Of a stretch of 64,000 nucleotides of DNA, positions 32,021 to 40,689 are shown one piece after another. Position 1 is the first letter of the stretch. The number at the start of each line of letters is the position of its first letter. The DNA is from Oscillospiraceae bacterium (GTDB lineage Bacteria > Bacillota > Clostridia > Oscillospirales > Ruminococcaceae): assembly GCA_018380115.1 (NCBI GenBank), contig JAGZUF010000001.1, positions 124,001 to 188,000 of the forward strand, in the 5' to 3' direction. A model generated the notes under the pieces. That model saw only the letters and a list, made by a program, of their open reading frames with translations, did no database searches and had not been told where the DNA came from. The position numbers and the translations under genes are program-made.

Positions 32021-33196
32021 TCAGCCTCCGTTCAGATACGGCCAGGCCGACACGGGCGTGCCGTTCACATTCACCTCAAAGTGCAGGTGGTTGCCCGTAG
32101 AGTTGCCGGTAGAGCCCACATACCCGATGAGCTGGCCCTGCGTGACGAACACGCCGTCCGTGATGCCCTCCGCCCGGGCGGACATGTGCCCGTAGATGGT
32201 GACAAGGCTGGGCGAATGGCTTATCTTCACGCAGGTGCCGTAGCTCCAGTGCGCCGTGGTAGACACAACGCCGTCCGCCGCCGCATAGATGGGCGTGCCC
32301 GCAGGGGCGGGTACGTCCATGCCGCGGTGCACGTCCTTTACACCGTATATCCAGCGCACGGTGCCGAAATCGCTGGAAAGCGTGGTGTAGCCCGGAATAG
32401 GCCACTGGAACTGGCCCTTACCGTCGCCCAGCACATAGCTGTTGCCCGTGCTGGAGCCCGCCCACGCGGCCCACTCCTTCTGGGCCTGCTTGAACTGCGC
32501 CTGCAGCTCGGCGTCCGCTTCCTCGAACACCTGCTGCTGGGCCTGCTCGGCCGTGATAGTTTCGTCGGCCCTCTGGATAGTCTGCTGGTAAGATTCCTTC
32601 GTGCTCTCCAGCTCGGCCTGCTGGGCGTTCAGCTCGTCCAGCGCGGCGTTTATCTCCTCGCGCTGGCTTTCCAGCTTCTGCTGCTTTTCATGCATTTCGG
32701 TGATGAGCTGGTTGTCGCTGACGGCTATCTGCTGCAGGTTTTCGGCAAAGCGCATGGCGTCACTGATGTCGTCGATGCCCAGCAGAATGGAAAGGTTGCT
32801 GGAAGAGCGCATCTCGTACATGCCGCGCAGGCGCTCCTCAAAGGCCTCCCTTGCAGCCTCCAGCTCTTCCGCAGCCTGGGCAATGGCCAAATTTTTCTTT
32901 TCAAGGTCGCTTTTGCGCACCTCGATGTCCTCCTGAAGGGCGGCAAGCTGCGCGCTCAACGTGTTGGAAAGCTGCTGGTAATACAGCTTTGTCTGCTGCG
33001 CATTTTTCTCGCTTGCCTCGCTGTCCTTGATCTGCTCGTGCAGGGCGGATATCTCTTTGCGCAGGCGCTCTACCTTTTCAGCGGGCGTCTCGTCGTCTGC
33101 AAAGGCGCGCGAAAGCGCGGGCAGCACCAGTGTTGCCAGCATCAAAAGCGCCAGCACGGCGCACACAGCGCGCACCAGTTTTTTCTGTCTTGCCAT
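32021..33196 (-). CDS. EnvC-like coiled-coil M23 peptidase (FtsEX partner)
   Basis: A murein hydrolase or hydrolase activator acting outside the membrane during division. Its 391 residues comprise a signal/anchor helix (about 10-30), a long coiled coil (about 35-245, e.g. VERLRKEISALHEQIKDSEA) and a C-terminal LytM/M23 domain. The zinc site looks complete: HRGMD, then YGHMSA and NHLHFEV. In other bacteria FtsEX activates such proteins (EnvC, PcsB, CwlO) through the coiled coil. It lies 16 nt after ftsX on the same strand, which supports the same arrangement here. Confidence 0.94.
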   Translation of the reverse strand: MARQKKLVRAVCAVLALLMLATLVLPALSRAFADDETPAEKVERLRKEISALHEQIKDSEASEKNAQQTKLYYQQLSNTLSAQLAALQEDIEVRKSDLEKKNLAIAQAAEELEAAREAFEERLRGMYEMRSSSNLSILLGIDDISDAMRFAENLQQIAVSDNQLITEMHEKQQKLESQREEINAALDELNAQQAELESTKESYQQTIQRADETITAEQAQQQVFEEADAELQAQFKQAQKEWAAWAGSSTGNSYVLGDGKGQFQWPIPGYTTLSSDFGTVRWIYGVKDVHRGMDVPAPAGTPIYAAADGVVSTTAHWSYGTCVKISHSPSLVTIYGHMSARAEGITDGVFVTQGQLIGYVGSTGNSTGNHLHFEVNVNGTPVSAWPYLNGG

Positions 33197-33212
33197 GGTA
33201 GGTTCCCTTTCG

Positions 33213-34136
33213 TTACACTTTCAGATGCTTGCGGATGCTGAAGGCGCACCCGGCAGAGCCGATGAACATGCCGAACAGAATGAAAATGCCGGCCAGCGGC
33301 AGGATGACCACATGGAACGGGTACAGGCACTGGGTGAATTCATCCAGCCACATGGCGCCGGGCTGCGCCAGCGCCTTCAGGGCGGCAAAATACGCCCCGC
33401 CCACCAGCACGGTGGAGATAAGGCCGGCCAGCGCGCCCACCGTCATGCCCTCCACAAAGAACGGCATGCGGATGAAGGCGTTAGTGGCCCCCACGAATTT
33501 CATAATGTTAATCTCCTTGCGGCGGGCGAACACCGTCAGGCGGATGGTGTTTGAAATGATAACCACGCTCACGATGCCCAGCACGGCCACAAGGCCCCAG
33601 CCCGCCACGTTCACCACACGGCGCATCTGCACCAGAATGTCGCCCAGCTCTGTGGGCGAATTGATGCGGTAGAACATGTCGCCGCCCACCTGCTGAATGG
33701 CGGCCACGGTATCGTCCAGCAGGGCGATGTCCGTTACATAGATGCGGAACGAGGCGGGCAGCGGGTTCGCCTCGTTGCCTTCGCCCTCGTAATCCTGCAA
33801 AACGTCGGCGTATTCGCCCATTTCCTCTTTCATATCCTCCACGGCCTGCGCCTTGGAGATAAACTCGCACGAGGCCACGTTTGCAAGCTGCGGCAGCTGC
33901 CCGCGCCAGGAATCTATCTGTTCGTCGGTGGCTTCGTCGGAGATGAACACTTCTATCATGTCCTTGTCGCCAAGGCTCTGCACAAAGTTGCTGACGCTGA
34001 CGCTGAGGATGCCCGCGATGCCGGTGATGACAAGGCAGGCTGTCAAAACGCCAAGCGAGGCCACCGTCATCAGGCGGTTGGCCACCATGTTGTGCCAGCC
34101 CTGCTTGACAAGGTATTTGAAGCTGGACCAGTTCAT
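33213..34136 (-). CDS. ftsX: Cell division permease-like protein FtsX
   Basis: A 307-residue membrane protein with four helices (about 22-45, 175-200, 225-250 and 270-300) and a large extracellular loop between helices 1 and 2, the loop that contacts the coiled-coil hydrolase. Typical stretches are KQGWHNMVANRLMTVASLG at the start, GLVAVLGIVSVVIISNTIRL and FARRKEINIMKFVGATNAFI. Its start overlaps the ftsE stop by 4 nt (ATGA), so the two are translationally coupled. Confidence 0.96.
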   Translation of the reverse strand: MNWSSFKYLVKQGWHNMVANRLMTVASLGVLTACLVITGIAGILSVSVSNFVQSLGDKDMIEVFISDEATDEQIDSWRGQLPQLANVASCEFISKAQAVEDMKEEMGEYADVLQDYEGEGNEANPLPASFRIYVTDIALLDDTVAAIQQVGGDMFYRINSPTELGDILVQMRRVVNVAGWGLVAVLGIVSVVIISNTIRLTVFARRKEINIMKFVGATNAFIRMPFFVEGMTVGALAGLISTVLVGGAYFAALKALAQPGAMWLDEFTQCLYPFHVVILPLAGIFILFGMFIGSAGCAFSIRKHLKV

Positions 34137-34834
34137 ACGCGCGCCCCCCTTACCCTTGCAAGGCCGTCGTCTATCACTTCGCCGTGGTCGATGACAATCA
34201 TGCGCTTATGGAAGCGCTGGGCCAGGTCCCGCTCGTGCGTCACCACCACAATGGTGGTGCCCACACTGTTGATAGCCTGCAGAAGCTCCATAATTTCCAC
34301 ACTCAGCTCCGGGTCTATGTTGCCGGTGGGCTCGTCCGCAATAATGATAGGCGGCGAGTGCACCAGTGCGCGCGCCAGCGCAATGCGCTGCTGCTCGCCG
34401 CCGGAAAGCTCCTGCGGCAGGCTGTGGGCCTTGCCCGCAAGGCCCACCAGGTTCAGCACATAGGGCACGCGGCGCTTGATCTGCCGCTCGGGGATATTGG
34501 TGACGCGCATGGCAAAGGCCACATTTTCATATGCCGTCATGGTGGGGATAAGGCGGAAATCCTGAAACACGACGCCGAGGCCGCGGCGAAGGTACGGGAT
34601 GTCGCGCTGGCGGATGGTGGAAAGGTCGTTCCTGTTCACCAGCACGCGGCCCTCTGTGGCCACCTCTTCCCGCAGGATCAGCTTCAGAAACGTGCTTTTG
34701 CCCGCGCCGGAATGCCCCAGCACAAACACGAACTCGCCCTTGCGGATGTGCAGGTTCACATCGTGCAGGGCTGTGATGTCGGGGCCGTCGCCCGTGCTCT
34801 CATACACTTTTGTGACATGTTCGAATCGGATCAT
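34133..34834 (-). CDS. ftsE: Cell division ATP-binding protein FtsE
   Basis: A 233-residue ABC ATPase that powers FtsX to activate septal peptidoglycan hydrolysis. It has Walker A GHSGAGKST, the FtsE-type Q-loop FQDFRLIPTMT, signature LSGGEQQR, Walker B IIIADEPTGN and switch histidine VVTHE. It starts the operon ftsE-ftsX-EnvC-like-S41. Confidence 0.97.
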   Translation of the reverse strand: MIRFEHVTKVYESTGDGPDITALHDVNLHIRKGEFVFVLGHSGAGKSTFLKLILREEVATEGRVLVNRNDLSTIRQRDIPYLRRGLGVVFQDFRLIPTMTAYENVAFAMRVTNIPERQIKRRVPYVLNLVGLAGKAHSLPQELSGGEQQRIALARALVHSPPIIIADEPTGNIDPELSVEIMELLQAINSVGTTIVVVTHERDLAQRFHKRMIVIDHGEVIDDGLARVRGARV

Positions 34835-34877
34835 GCAACCAGTCTCCTATGTAATGTGGGCAAAAGCCCCTGCCATA

Positions 34878-34919
34878 AAAGCACGGCCCGGCCTTTGGCC
34901 GCGCCGTATGCTTTTTTCT
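34878..34919 (-). terminator. Terminator between the CdaR-like gene and ftsE
   Basis: AAAAGCACGGC...GCCGTATGCTTTTTT with a CGGCC/GGCCG core; it has T-runs on both strands and can end transcription either way. Confidence 0.7.
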
Positions 34920-34948
34920 GTGCGGGCGGCCCCGAAAGGGCCGCACGG

Positions 34949-36034
34949 TCAATATTTCGCGGGGTTCGATGAAAGGTACTTTTTCACCATCAGCGCCACC
35001 TTGAACACGATGGCGTCGTCAAATTCGCGCAAATCCAGCCCGGTAAGCTTTTTAATCTTCTCCAGGCGGTACACCAGCGTATTGCGGTGTACAAACAGGC
35101 CGCGGCTGGTTTCAGAAACGTTCAGGTTGTTTTCAAAGAAGCGTTGGATGGTGAACAGCGTCTCGGCATCCAGGCTTTCGATGCCGCCCTGCTTGAACAC
35201 CTCCTTGAGGAACATCTCGCACAGCGTGGTGGGAAGCTGGTAGATAAGGCGCGCAATGCCAAGGTTGTCGTAGCTGATGATGGACTGCTCGGTGTCGAAC
35301 ACCTTGCCCACCTCCATGGCAATCTGCGCCTCCTTGAAGCTGGTGGCAAGGTCTTTCACGTTGGCAATGGGCGTGCCGATACCCACCACGGCCTTGATAT
35401 AGTGCTCGCCCGAAAGCGTGTCTACAATGGAAAGCGCCAGCTTCTCGATGTCGTGCTGGTCGATGCCGCGCTTTATCTCTTTCACCAGCACGGTGTCGTT
35501 CTCGGAAATGTTGAATACAAAATCCTTCTGCTTGTCGGGGAACAGGCCGGACACCACATCGTACGCAGAAATATCCGTGCCCGATGTGACGCGGATAAGC
35601 AGCACCACGCGGGAAACGTCGGTGGCGAAGTGCAGCTCGCGCGCCTTGGCGTAAATATCGCCCGGCAGGATATTGTCCAGCACCACGTTCTTGATGAAAT
35701 TCGCCTTGTCGAACTTCTCGTCATGGTACTGCTTGATGTTCTGCAGGCTGATGGCAAGAAGCGCCGCATAACGCCCCGCCGCTTCGTCCGTGCCCTCCAC
35801 CAGCACAGCGTAGTCGTTGCGTTTGTTGGCAGTGAACAGATGATAGGTGAAGCCGTCGCGCACGAAGCTGTCACCCGCGGCCAGCCGCTCGGATGCAACG
35901 CCGTCGCGCACCTCTCCAATGCGGTTGAGGTCTGTGCACGAGATAATGGTGCCCGTCTCGTCCACAACGCCTGCCATGCGGTCGATGGCATCCTTCATCT
36001 GATAAATCACGCCCTGAAACACTCTGTTCGCCAT
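34949..36034 (-). CDS. CdaR/PucR-type regulator
   Basis: A 361-residue cytoplasmic regulator with the sugar-diacid-regulator (CdaR) layout. An N-terminal sensory domain opens with MANRVFQGVIYQMKDAIDRM and contains GVVDETGTIISC. A GGDEF-like middle follows (VVLLIRVTSGTD, VVGIGTPIANVKDLATSFKE). The C-terminal PucR helix-turn-helix is LFVHRNTLVYRLEKIKKLTG. The start at 36034 fits the family; open frame to 36082 is promoter DNA. The upstream region has three copies of TTACACAA, one over the -10 element, suggesting autoregulation. Target genes are not evident. Confidence 0.9.
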   Translation of the reverse strand: MANRVFQGVIYQMKDAIDRMAGVVDETGTIISCTDLNRIGEVRDGVASERLAAGDSFVRDGFTYHLFTANKRNDYAVLVEGTDEAAGRYAALLAISLQNIKQYHDEKFDKANFIKNVVLDNILPGDIYAKARELHFATDVSRVVLLIRVTSGTDISAYDVVSGLFPDKQKDFVFNISENDTVLVKEIKRGIDQHDIEKLALSIVDTLSGEHYIKAVVGIGTPIANVKDLATSFKEAQIAMEVGKVFDTEQSIISYDNLGIARLIYQLPTTLCEMFLKEVFKQGGIESLDAETLFTIQRFFENNLNVSETSRGLFVHRNTLVYRLEKIKKLTGLDLREFDDAIVFKVALMVKKYLSSNPAKY

Positions 36035-36131
36035 AGATAACCCTTTTCCCTTCTGCATGCGGCGGCACGCAAAAAGCCGCACCGCTGTCTGCCATTGTGA
36101 AATTCAACAATCCAGGTTCGCTGTACTCTCT

Positions 36132-36160
36132 ATTTTACACAATGATTCTGGCTTTTGCAA
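36132..36160 (-). promoter_or_regulatory. Promoter of the CdaR-like gene with TTACACAA boxes
   Basis: On the minus strand TTGCAA (36155-36160), a 17-bp spacer and TAAAAT (36132-36137). TTTACACAAT at 36134-36143 covers the -10, TTTACACAAA lies at 36165-36174, and the inverted ATTGTGTAAT at 36189-36198. The last two form a widely spaced palindrome. They are candidate operator sites. Confidence 0.55.
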
Positions 36161-36282
36161 CATATTTACACAAAAATTAATTGCGATTATTGTGTAATTT
36201 GGAAAAAGGCATCCAAAATGGCATTTTGCCCCCTCTTTGGAAGCCTATTGTACAGGACAGATGTGAAAATTTTTTGTCTGTT

Positions 36283-36993
36283 TCATGAACGTTTGCCCTG
36301 CAAAAGCGCAAGCTCCTGCGCAGTGAGCTCGCGCCAGCCGCCGGGGCCAAGGGTGCCGTCCAGCAAAACGCCGCCGATGGCCGTGCGCCGCAGCTCGCGC
36401 ACGCCCGCGCCGTACACGCCGAACATGCGCTTTATCTGGTGGTATACCCCCTGGCGCAGCACCACCTCGGCGCTGCACGGGCCCTGTGCGCCCGGCCGCG
36501 CCAGCGCGGGCAGCATGCGGCTGCCGTCCGCCAGGCACACGCCCGCCTCAAAGCCGAAAATCATTTCCTGCGTGAGAGGGGTATCCAGCAGAACGCTGTA
36601 AACTTTTTCCACATGGCGCCCCGGCGCCAGAATATCGTGCGCAAAGGGGCCGTCATCCGTCAGCAGAACAAAGCCGGTGCTGGTTTTATCCAGCCTGCCT
36701 GCGGGGAACAGGCTGCGGCGGGGGTATTCGCCGCGCACAAGGTCTACCACGGTGGTGTCGCGCTCATCTTCGGCGGCGCTCACCACACCCTTGGGCTTGT
36801 CCAGCATGATATACACGAACTCTTTCGCGCACAGAAGCCGCCCCGCGTGCGAGACGGCGGCGCCCTCCGGCACGCGCGCATCCGGCGCGCGGCACACGGC
36901 TCCGTCCATCCAAATCTGCCCTGCGTGGATGGCCGCGCGCGCCTCGCTGCGGCTCAGCCCCAGCGCCTTTGCGGTAAATTTATCCAGCCGCAC
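36283..36993 (-). CDS. RsuA/RluB-family 16S/23S rRNA pseudouridine synthase
   Basis: Converts a uridine in ribosomal RNA to pseudouridine. Its 236 residues contain an N-terminal S4 RNA-binding domain (VRLDKFTAKALGLSRSEARA, about 1-60) and the catalytic domain with the active-site aspartate in GRLDKTSTGFVLLT, followed by EKVYSV and QIKRMFG. The GTG at 36993 is chosen because AAGGAGGG lies 7 nt upstream; the longer frame to 37233 runs through a tandem repeat. RsuA and RluB/RluF cannot be told apart from sequence alone. Confidence 0.93.
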   Translation of the reverse strand: MRLDKFTAKALGLSRSEARAAIHAGQIWMDGAVCRAPDARVPEGAAVSHAGRLLCAKEFVYIMLDKPKGVVSAAEDERDTTVVDLVRGEYPRRSLFPAGRLDKTSTGFVLLTDDGPFAHDILAPGRHVEKVYSVLLDTPLTQEMIFGFEAGVCLADGSRMLPALARPGAQGPCSAEVVLRQGVYHQIKRMFGVYGAGVRELRRTAIGGVLLDGTLGPGGWRELTAQELALLQGKRS

Positions 36994-37072
36994 GGCTGCT
37001 CCCTCCTTTTTCTGCCCGGCTTGCGGGGCAGCCCCCGTGCAGGTGCCGGGCCGCATCACGCCCATCCGCCGG

Positions 37073-37272
37073 ACCTTTCCTTTACCCCGCAGCCCGCGTC
37101 GGCCGAAGGCAGGGCACCTGCCTTTCCGGGCCTGTGCCGCGCCCGCGGGTTTGTATGCTTCAGGCGAGGCATGGCATCCGTTCACCATGCCTTTCCTTTG
37201 CCCTAAGGCCCGCGCCTGCCGAAGGCAGGGCATCCTCCCCCGCCGGGCCCATGCCGCGCCTGCTGGCTACGT
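37073..37272 (-). repeat. Two-unit direct repeat in the leader of the pseudouridine synthase gene
   Basis: Two units about 118 bp apart share CCTTTCCTTT, the palindromic GCCGAAGGCAGGGCA (forming CTGCCTTCGGCAG in the right unit), CCGGGCC and TGCCGCGCC. A TATAAT -10 for the minus strand lies at 37288-37293, so the repeat is transcribed as the 5' leader of the synthase gene. Confidence 0.55.
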
Positions 37273-37825
37273 CCGTCAAACGGAGACATTATACCACATA
37301 ACGCGAAAAAGGGGAACCGCCGCCTCCGGCGCGCTTCACAGCCCCTGCCTGCACCTTTTTCAGATGCGGACACGGCCCTATATTGATGGCACCTGCACGT
37401 GCCGCGGAGCACACCTCTGCCCATTCTCTTTTATTTTCTTTCCCTTCCATACCCCCTGTCAGGGGCTCCTCCTGTCCCCGCCGCTTCTCTCTGTAAAATG
37501 CTTCCCCGCCGTATTTGGGGGCAGGCGTCAGGCTTATCTGAGCTGCACACCCCGCGGCAGGGAAAGGGCCTATTGAATATGATTTTCCCTCTTCCTTTTG
37601 AGAGGCCCGCAGGCCCGCCTTGCTTCAAGCGCGTTGGACGGCGCAGTGCGGGCTTGGCACCTTCCGCGCGCATACGGCAAAACCTCGCAGCAAAGGGTTC
37701 ACGCCATATATCTGAATGGTCCCTGTGCTTTTCCGGCTGCGCCTTTGTTCCTCCGCCGGGCTTTTCCGGGCCTTCCGGCTTCGGCACAAGCCGCTCCCCG
37801 GCGGCTGGTTTCCAGCATACAAAAT

Positions 37826-37857
37826 GGGCGCCCGGCAGGCGCCCGTTCTGTTTTTTG
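37826..37857 (+). terminator. Isolated terminator-like hairpin
   Basis: GGGCGCC-CGGCA-GGCGCCC followed by TTCTGTTTTTTG, at the edge of an intergenic repeat copy. No gene is visible upstream on this strand in 37294-37825, which is gene-free GC-rich DNA. Confidence 0.6.
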
Positions 37858-37872
37858 GGCTTTAGCGAAATG

Positions 37873-38101
37873 TCCCCGGCTGTGCCGGGGAGAGTAAAAG
37901 GGCTTTCGCCGTCAGTGCCGGGCGAAGCAAGATGGGGTATTCAATACCAAAAGGATGCAGCACGCAGCGGGGAACCCCGTTTACGGGAGGCGGGGAAAGT
38001 GATGCAAGGGAGAGAGAATTCAGCGCCTCCTGAGAGGCTTGCCGGGCAGTATGCCTTTCCAAAGCTTACGCAAGCCTCAGGCTTTGCCGGGGGGCCGACT
38101 G
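37873..38101 (-). repeat. Clear copy of the long hairpin-rich intergenic repeat
   Basis: On the minus strand it begins CAGTCGGCCCCCCGGCAAAG, passes GCCTGAGGCTTGCGTAAGC, GGCAAGCCTCTCAGGAGGCG, TTGCATCACTTTCCCC, CTCCCGTAAACGGGG, GGTATTGAATACC and ends TTTTACTCTCCCCGGCACAG plus its complement. It matches the copies at 9798 and 40690 almost word for word. Confidence 0.85.
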
Positions 38102-38268
38102 CGCGCCCGGGCGCGCAGGGCAAAATGAGTGTATCCCCGCACGGTGCCGTCTTTTTCAAAAAGGGTAGGGGCTAGGGGCGGAGCTGTTTTGAGGCAGAGG
38201 CCCCTTTTAGGCACGCCGCCGCAAAAAGCCACCGGCTTTGGCTGGCAGCTTTGGCGCCCGACGCACAC

Positions 38269-38302
38269 AAAAGGCCCGGCAAGCCTGACGCCGGGCCTTT
38301 TT
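38269..38302 (+). terminator. Bidirectional terminator-like hairpin between two repeat copies
   Basis: AAAAGGCCCGGC with GCCGGGCCTTTTT around AAGCCTGAC. It lies in the gene-free interval 37294-38733 between the two repeat copies. Confidence 0.6.
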
Positions 38303-38475
38303 GCACATCATTCATCCCAAACTGCCCGGCCAAAGCCGCGCAGTACCCCGGAAGCGGCAGTTTCTGATGCAGAGCGTGGAAGCCTTCCGCAGGCCTCTTT
38401 TGTGGCTATCAATAAAGTCTGAAAAAGCCGTGCGCAAAAATCACCTTTCAGGGGCAATGCTTTCTTGCGGCAATG

Positions 38476-38710
38476 CGCCGCCTGCTGGGGAGAGTAAAAA
38501 GCATTCCCTCCAGGCATCAGGCGAAGCGGGAGGAAAATAGTCAAAAGCTTCTCGCAACGCAAGGCCTGGCTTCGCACACAAAGCAGCCGTCTGCGGGCCG
38601 TGAGATAAGCGATGCGATGCAATTGACGTTTTTCCATACCTCTTGCAGGGCCTGCCGGTATGATGCCCAGCCATGGCTTGCTCAGGCCTCCGGTTTTCCG
38701 GAGGCCTGAT
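38476..38710 (-). repeat. Second copy of the intergenic repeat in the same gap
   Basis: On the minus strand it starts with the hairpin CAGGCCTCCGGAAAACCGG..., then GAGCAAGCC, GGGCATCATACCGGCA, GCAAGAGG, TTGCATCGCATCG, CGGCCCGCAGACGGC, CCCGCTTCGCCTGATGCC and GCTTTTTACTCTCCCCAGC. It is closest to the copy at 40690. Confidence 0.7.
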
Positions 38711-38733
38711 TTTTGCTTTCTTCCGGTGCAGGC

Positions 38734-39444
38734 TCACTCCGTGGGCCATGCGCCGGCGTCCTGTGCCAGCACGTCGGCGGCCTGCTGCTCTTCAGGCTGC
38801 CCGGCTGTCACCTCGCTGGCCGGCTGCTGGGTATCGGTGTTCACCTGGCTGGCGGGTTGCTGGGTATCAGCCCCGGCGCTGGCCGCAGGCGGCGCGCTCT
38901 GTGACGTACTGCCCGCACCGAAACCGGCCGCCGCGGCCTTTTCCTGGTCTGTCAGTGCCGTACCGCTTTGGATAGGCGCCAGCGGCTTTACCTCTCCGGA
39001 CGGTTTTTCCAGCAGGTAGGCGCCTTTGGGCTCGTTTTTATATACCAGCACCACAGCGTATGTCTTTTTCGCGTCGTCACACATTGCGGGCACAGGCACC
39101 GTCCATTTGTCCACCTGCTTGCCCTTACACTTCTCAAGGCTCAGCCCGCTTTGCTGCACCACGGCGTGAAAAGCCTCAAAGCTTTCATCCCACTTGCGGG
39201 GCACCTTCACGGCCATCACCTCGGCGCTGGTGGGGTCCACCTCCACGCCGTAGCCTGCCAGAAAGGCGGTGAGGTCCTGCGAGCCGGTTATCTGCTGGGT
39301 AAGGCCGGCCGCCGCGTTTGCAGGCGTGCTTTGTGCCCTGTTCCACGCAATGCCCGCGGCCGCCGCCCCTACAATGGCTGCACCGCACAGGCACACCGCA
39401 GCCAGACGGCGCAGGCCGCCTTTTCGGAATGTGAATACGAACAT
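38734..39444 (-). CDS. Membrane-anchored DUF4830 protein
   Basis: A 236-residue protein with one N-terminal membrane helix (about 10-33) and an outside DUF4830-like domain (about 50-165): FLAGYGVEVDPTSAEVMAVK, FEAFHAVVQQSGLSL, KGKQVDKWTV and VLVYKNEPKGAYLL. The family is uncharacterised. The C-terminal 70 residues are a Ser/Ala/Gln/Pro tail with DTQQPAS repeated twice 12 residues apart, probably a disordered linker. The start at 39444 follows GGGGAAA. It is divergent from coaX. Confidence 0.75.
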   Translation of the reverse strand: MFVFTFRKGGLRRLAAVCLCGAAIVGAAAAGIAWNRAQSTPANAAAGLTQQITGSQDLTAFLAGYGVEVDPTSAEVMAVKVPRKWDESFEAFHAVVQQSGLSLEKCKGKQVDKWTVPVPAMCDDAKKTYAVVLVYKNEPKGAYLLEKPSGEVKPLAPIQSGTALTDQEKAAAAGFGAGSTSQSAPPAASAGADTQQPASQVNTDTQQPASEVTAGQPEEQQAADVLAQDAGAWPTE

Positions 39445-39578
39445 GGTATGATTTCCCCTTTCCCCTGTTGCGCCTTGGCGCGGCGTTCCGTGCCGGGCAT
39501 TTTTGTTAATACCTATGAGTGGGCGGGCCGGTTTATACATGCCCTGATGGAAAAATGCACGCGCAGGGCAGCGCGCAC

Positions 39579-39607
39579 TTGCAATGGCCCCGCACAGCTT
39601 TTATAAT
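39579..39607 (+). promoter_or_regulatory. Promoter of coaX
   Basis: TTGCAA (39579-39584), a 17-bp spacer and TATAAT (39602-39607), about 87 nt before the ATG. Confidence 0.75.
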
Positions 39608-39693
39608 GAGGAGGTGTCCCCGCGCTTTTCGCGCTGGGGCAGGAAAGCCGAACGCGGGCGGCCGCCCGCGGCAGGGCAAAGGAGGGATGCCGC

Positions 39694-40479
39694 ATGGTCT
39701 TATGTGTGGATGCAGGCAATACAAACATCGTGCTGGGCGGGTACGAGGGGCAGACGCTGGCCTTTCTCTCCCGCATCGCCACACAGCCCGCGCTGGAGGC
39801 AGACCAGTATGCGCTTCAGCTTGAGGGGGTGCTGGCCCTGCACGGCGCGGCAAGGCCGCAAGGGGCTATTCTCTCCAGCGTAGTGCCGCCTGTGACGGGC
39901 GCGCTGCGCGGCGCGCTGCATCTTTTATGCGGCGCACAGCCGCTGGTGCTGAGCCGCGCGCTGTGCCCCCGGCTGCCCATTCTGATTGATAACCCGGACG
40001 AGCTGGGGGCCGACCTGCTGGCCGGGGCCATTGCCGCGCGTGCGCGCTGCCGCATGCCCGCCGTCGTCATCGACATGGGCACGGCCACCAAGCTGACGGC
40101 GCTGGACGCTGCGGGCGCCGTGCAGGGCGTGAGCATCCTGCCCGGCATGATGGTGAGCCTGAATGCACTTATCTCCGGCGCAAGCCAGCTCTCTGCGGTT
40201 GCCACACAGGCCCCGGCCCACGCCATTGGAAAAAACACGGCTGAAAGCATCCAAAGCGGCATCGTGCTGGGCACGGCAGACCTGCTGGACGGCATGCTGG
40301 CCCGCTTCGAGGCAGAGCTGGGCGGCCCGGCGGACGTGGTGGCCACAGGCGGCCTGGCAGGGCTGGTAGTGCCGCACTGCCGGCGCAGCATCCCCGTGGT
40401 GCCGCACCTGCTGCTGGACGGCCTGTATGAAGTGTACCGCAGGCACACGGGGCTGAGCGGCGCAAAAATCTCTGAGTAA
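39694..40479 (+). CDS. coaX: Type III pantothenate kinase CoaX
   Basis: Phosphorylates pantothenate in the first step of CoA synthesis; type III enzymes are insensitive to CoA feedback and need a monovalent cation. Its 261 residues show the ASKHA-fold signatures CVDAGNTNIVLGGY (phosphate 1), NPDELGADLLAGA, AVVIDMGTATKLTAL (phosphate 2), GVSILPGMMVSLNAL and ESIQSGIVLG, plus VVATGGLAGLV (adenosine). AAAGGAGGG precedes the ATG. It is a single gene followed by a repeat copy and a terminator. Confidence 0.96.
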   Translation: MVLCVDAGNTNIVLGGYEGQTLAFLSRIATQPALEADQYALQLEGVLALHGAARPQGAILSSVVPPVTGALRGALHLLCGAQPLVLSRALCPRLPILIDNPDELGADLLAGAIAARARCRMPAVVIDMGTATKLTALDAAGAVQGVSILPGMMVSLNALISGASQLSAVATQAPAHAIGKNTAESIQSGIVLGTADLLDGMLARFEAELGGPADVVATGGLAGLVVPHCRRSIPVVPHLLLDGLYEVYRRHTGLSGAKISE

Positions 40480-40689
40480 AAAGCTGCTCTCCCTTTGGCG
40501 CCGGAAGGCCTCCCCTGAAACGGAAAGCCGGGCCGCAAAGGCTGGGAAACGCCTCCGGCCGCCTCCGTGGCGGGGCCTGCACGCGCCCCCGGCGGGCGCG
40601 CCGCTTTGGACAACGCAGGCCGCTCCGCTTGCCGCTTAAAGCGAAAGCTTTTTGCAGGGCGCCATCTGGCGGCACAGCCGGCGGTTTTA

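Noticed and set aside
37399..38175. 258-codon plus-strand frame in the gene-free gap
   Set aside because: It crosses a terminator and a conserved non-coding repeat; the repeat's other copies do not keep the frame open, so it is not coding.
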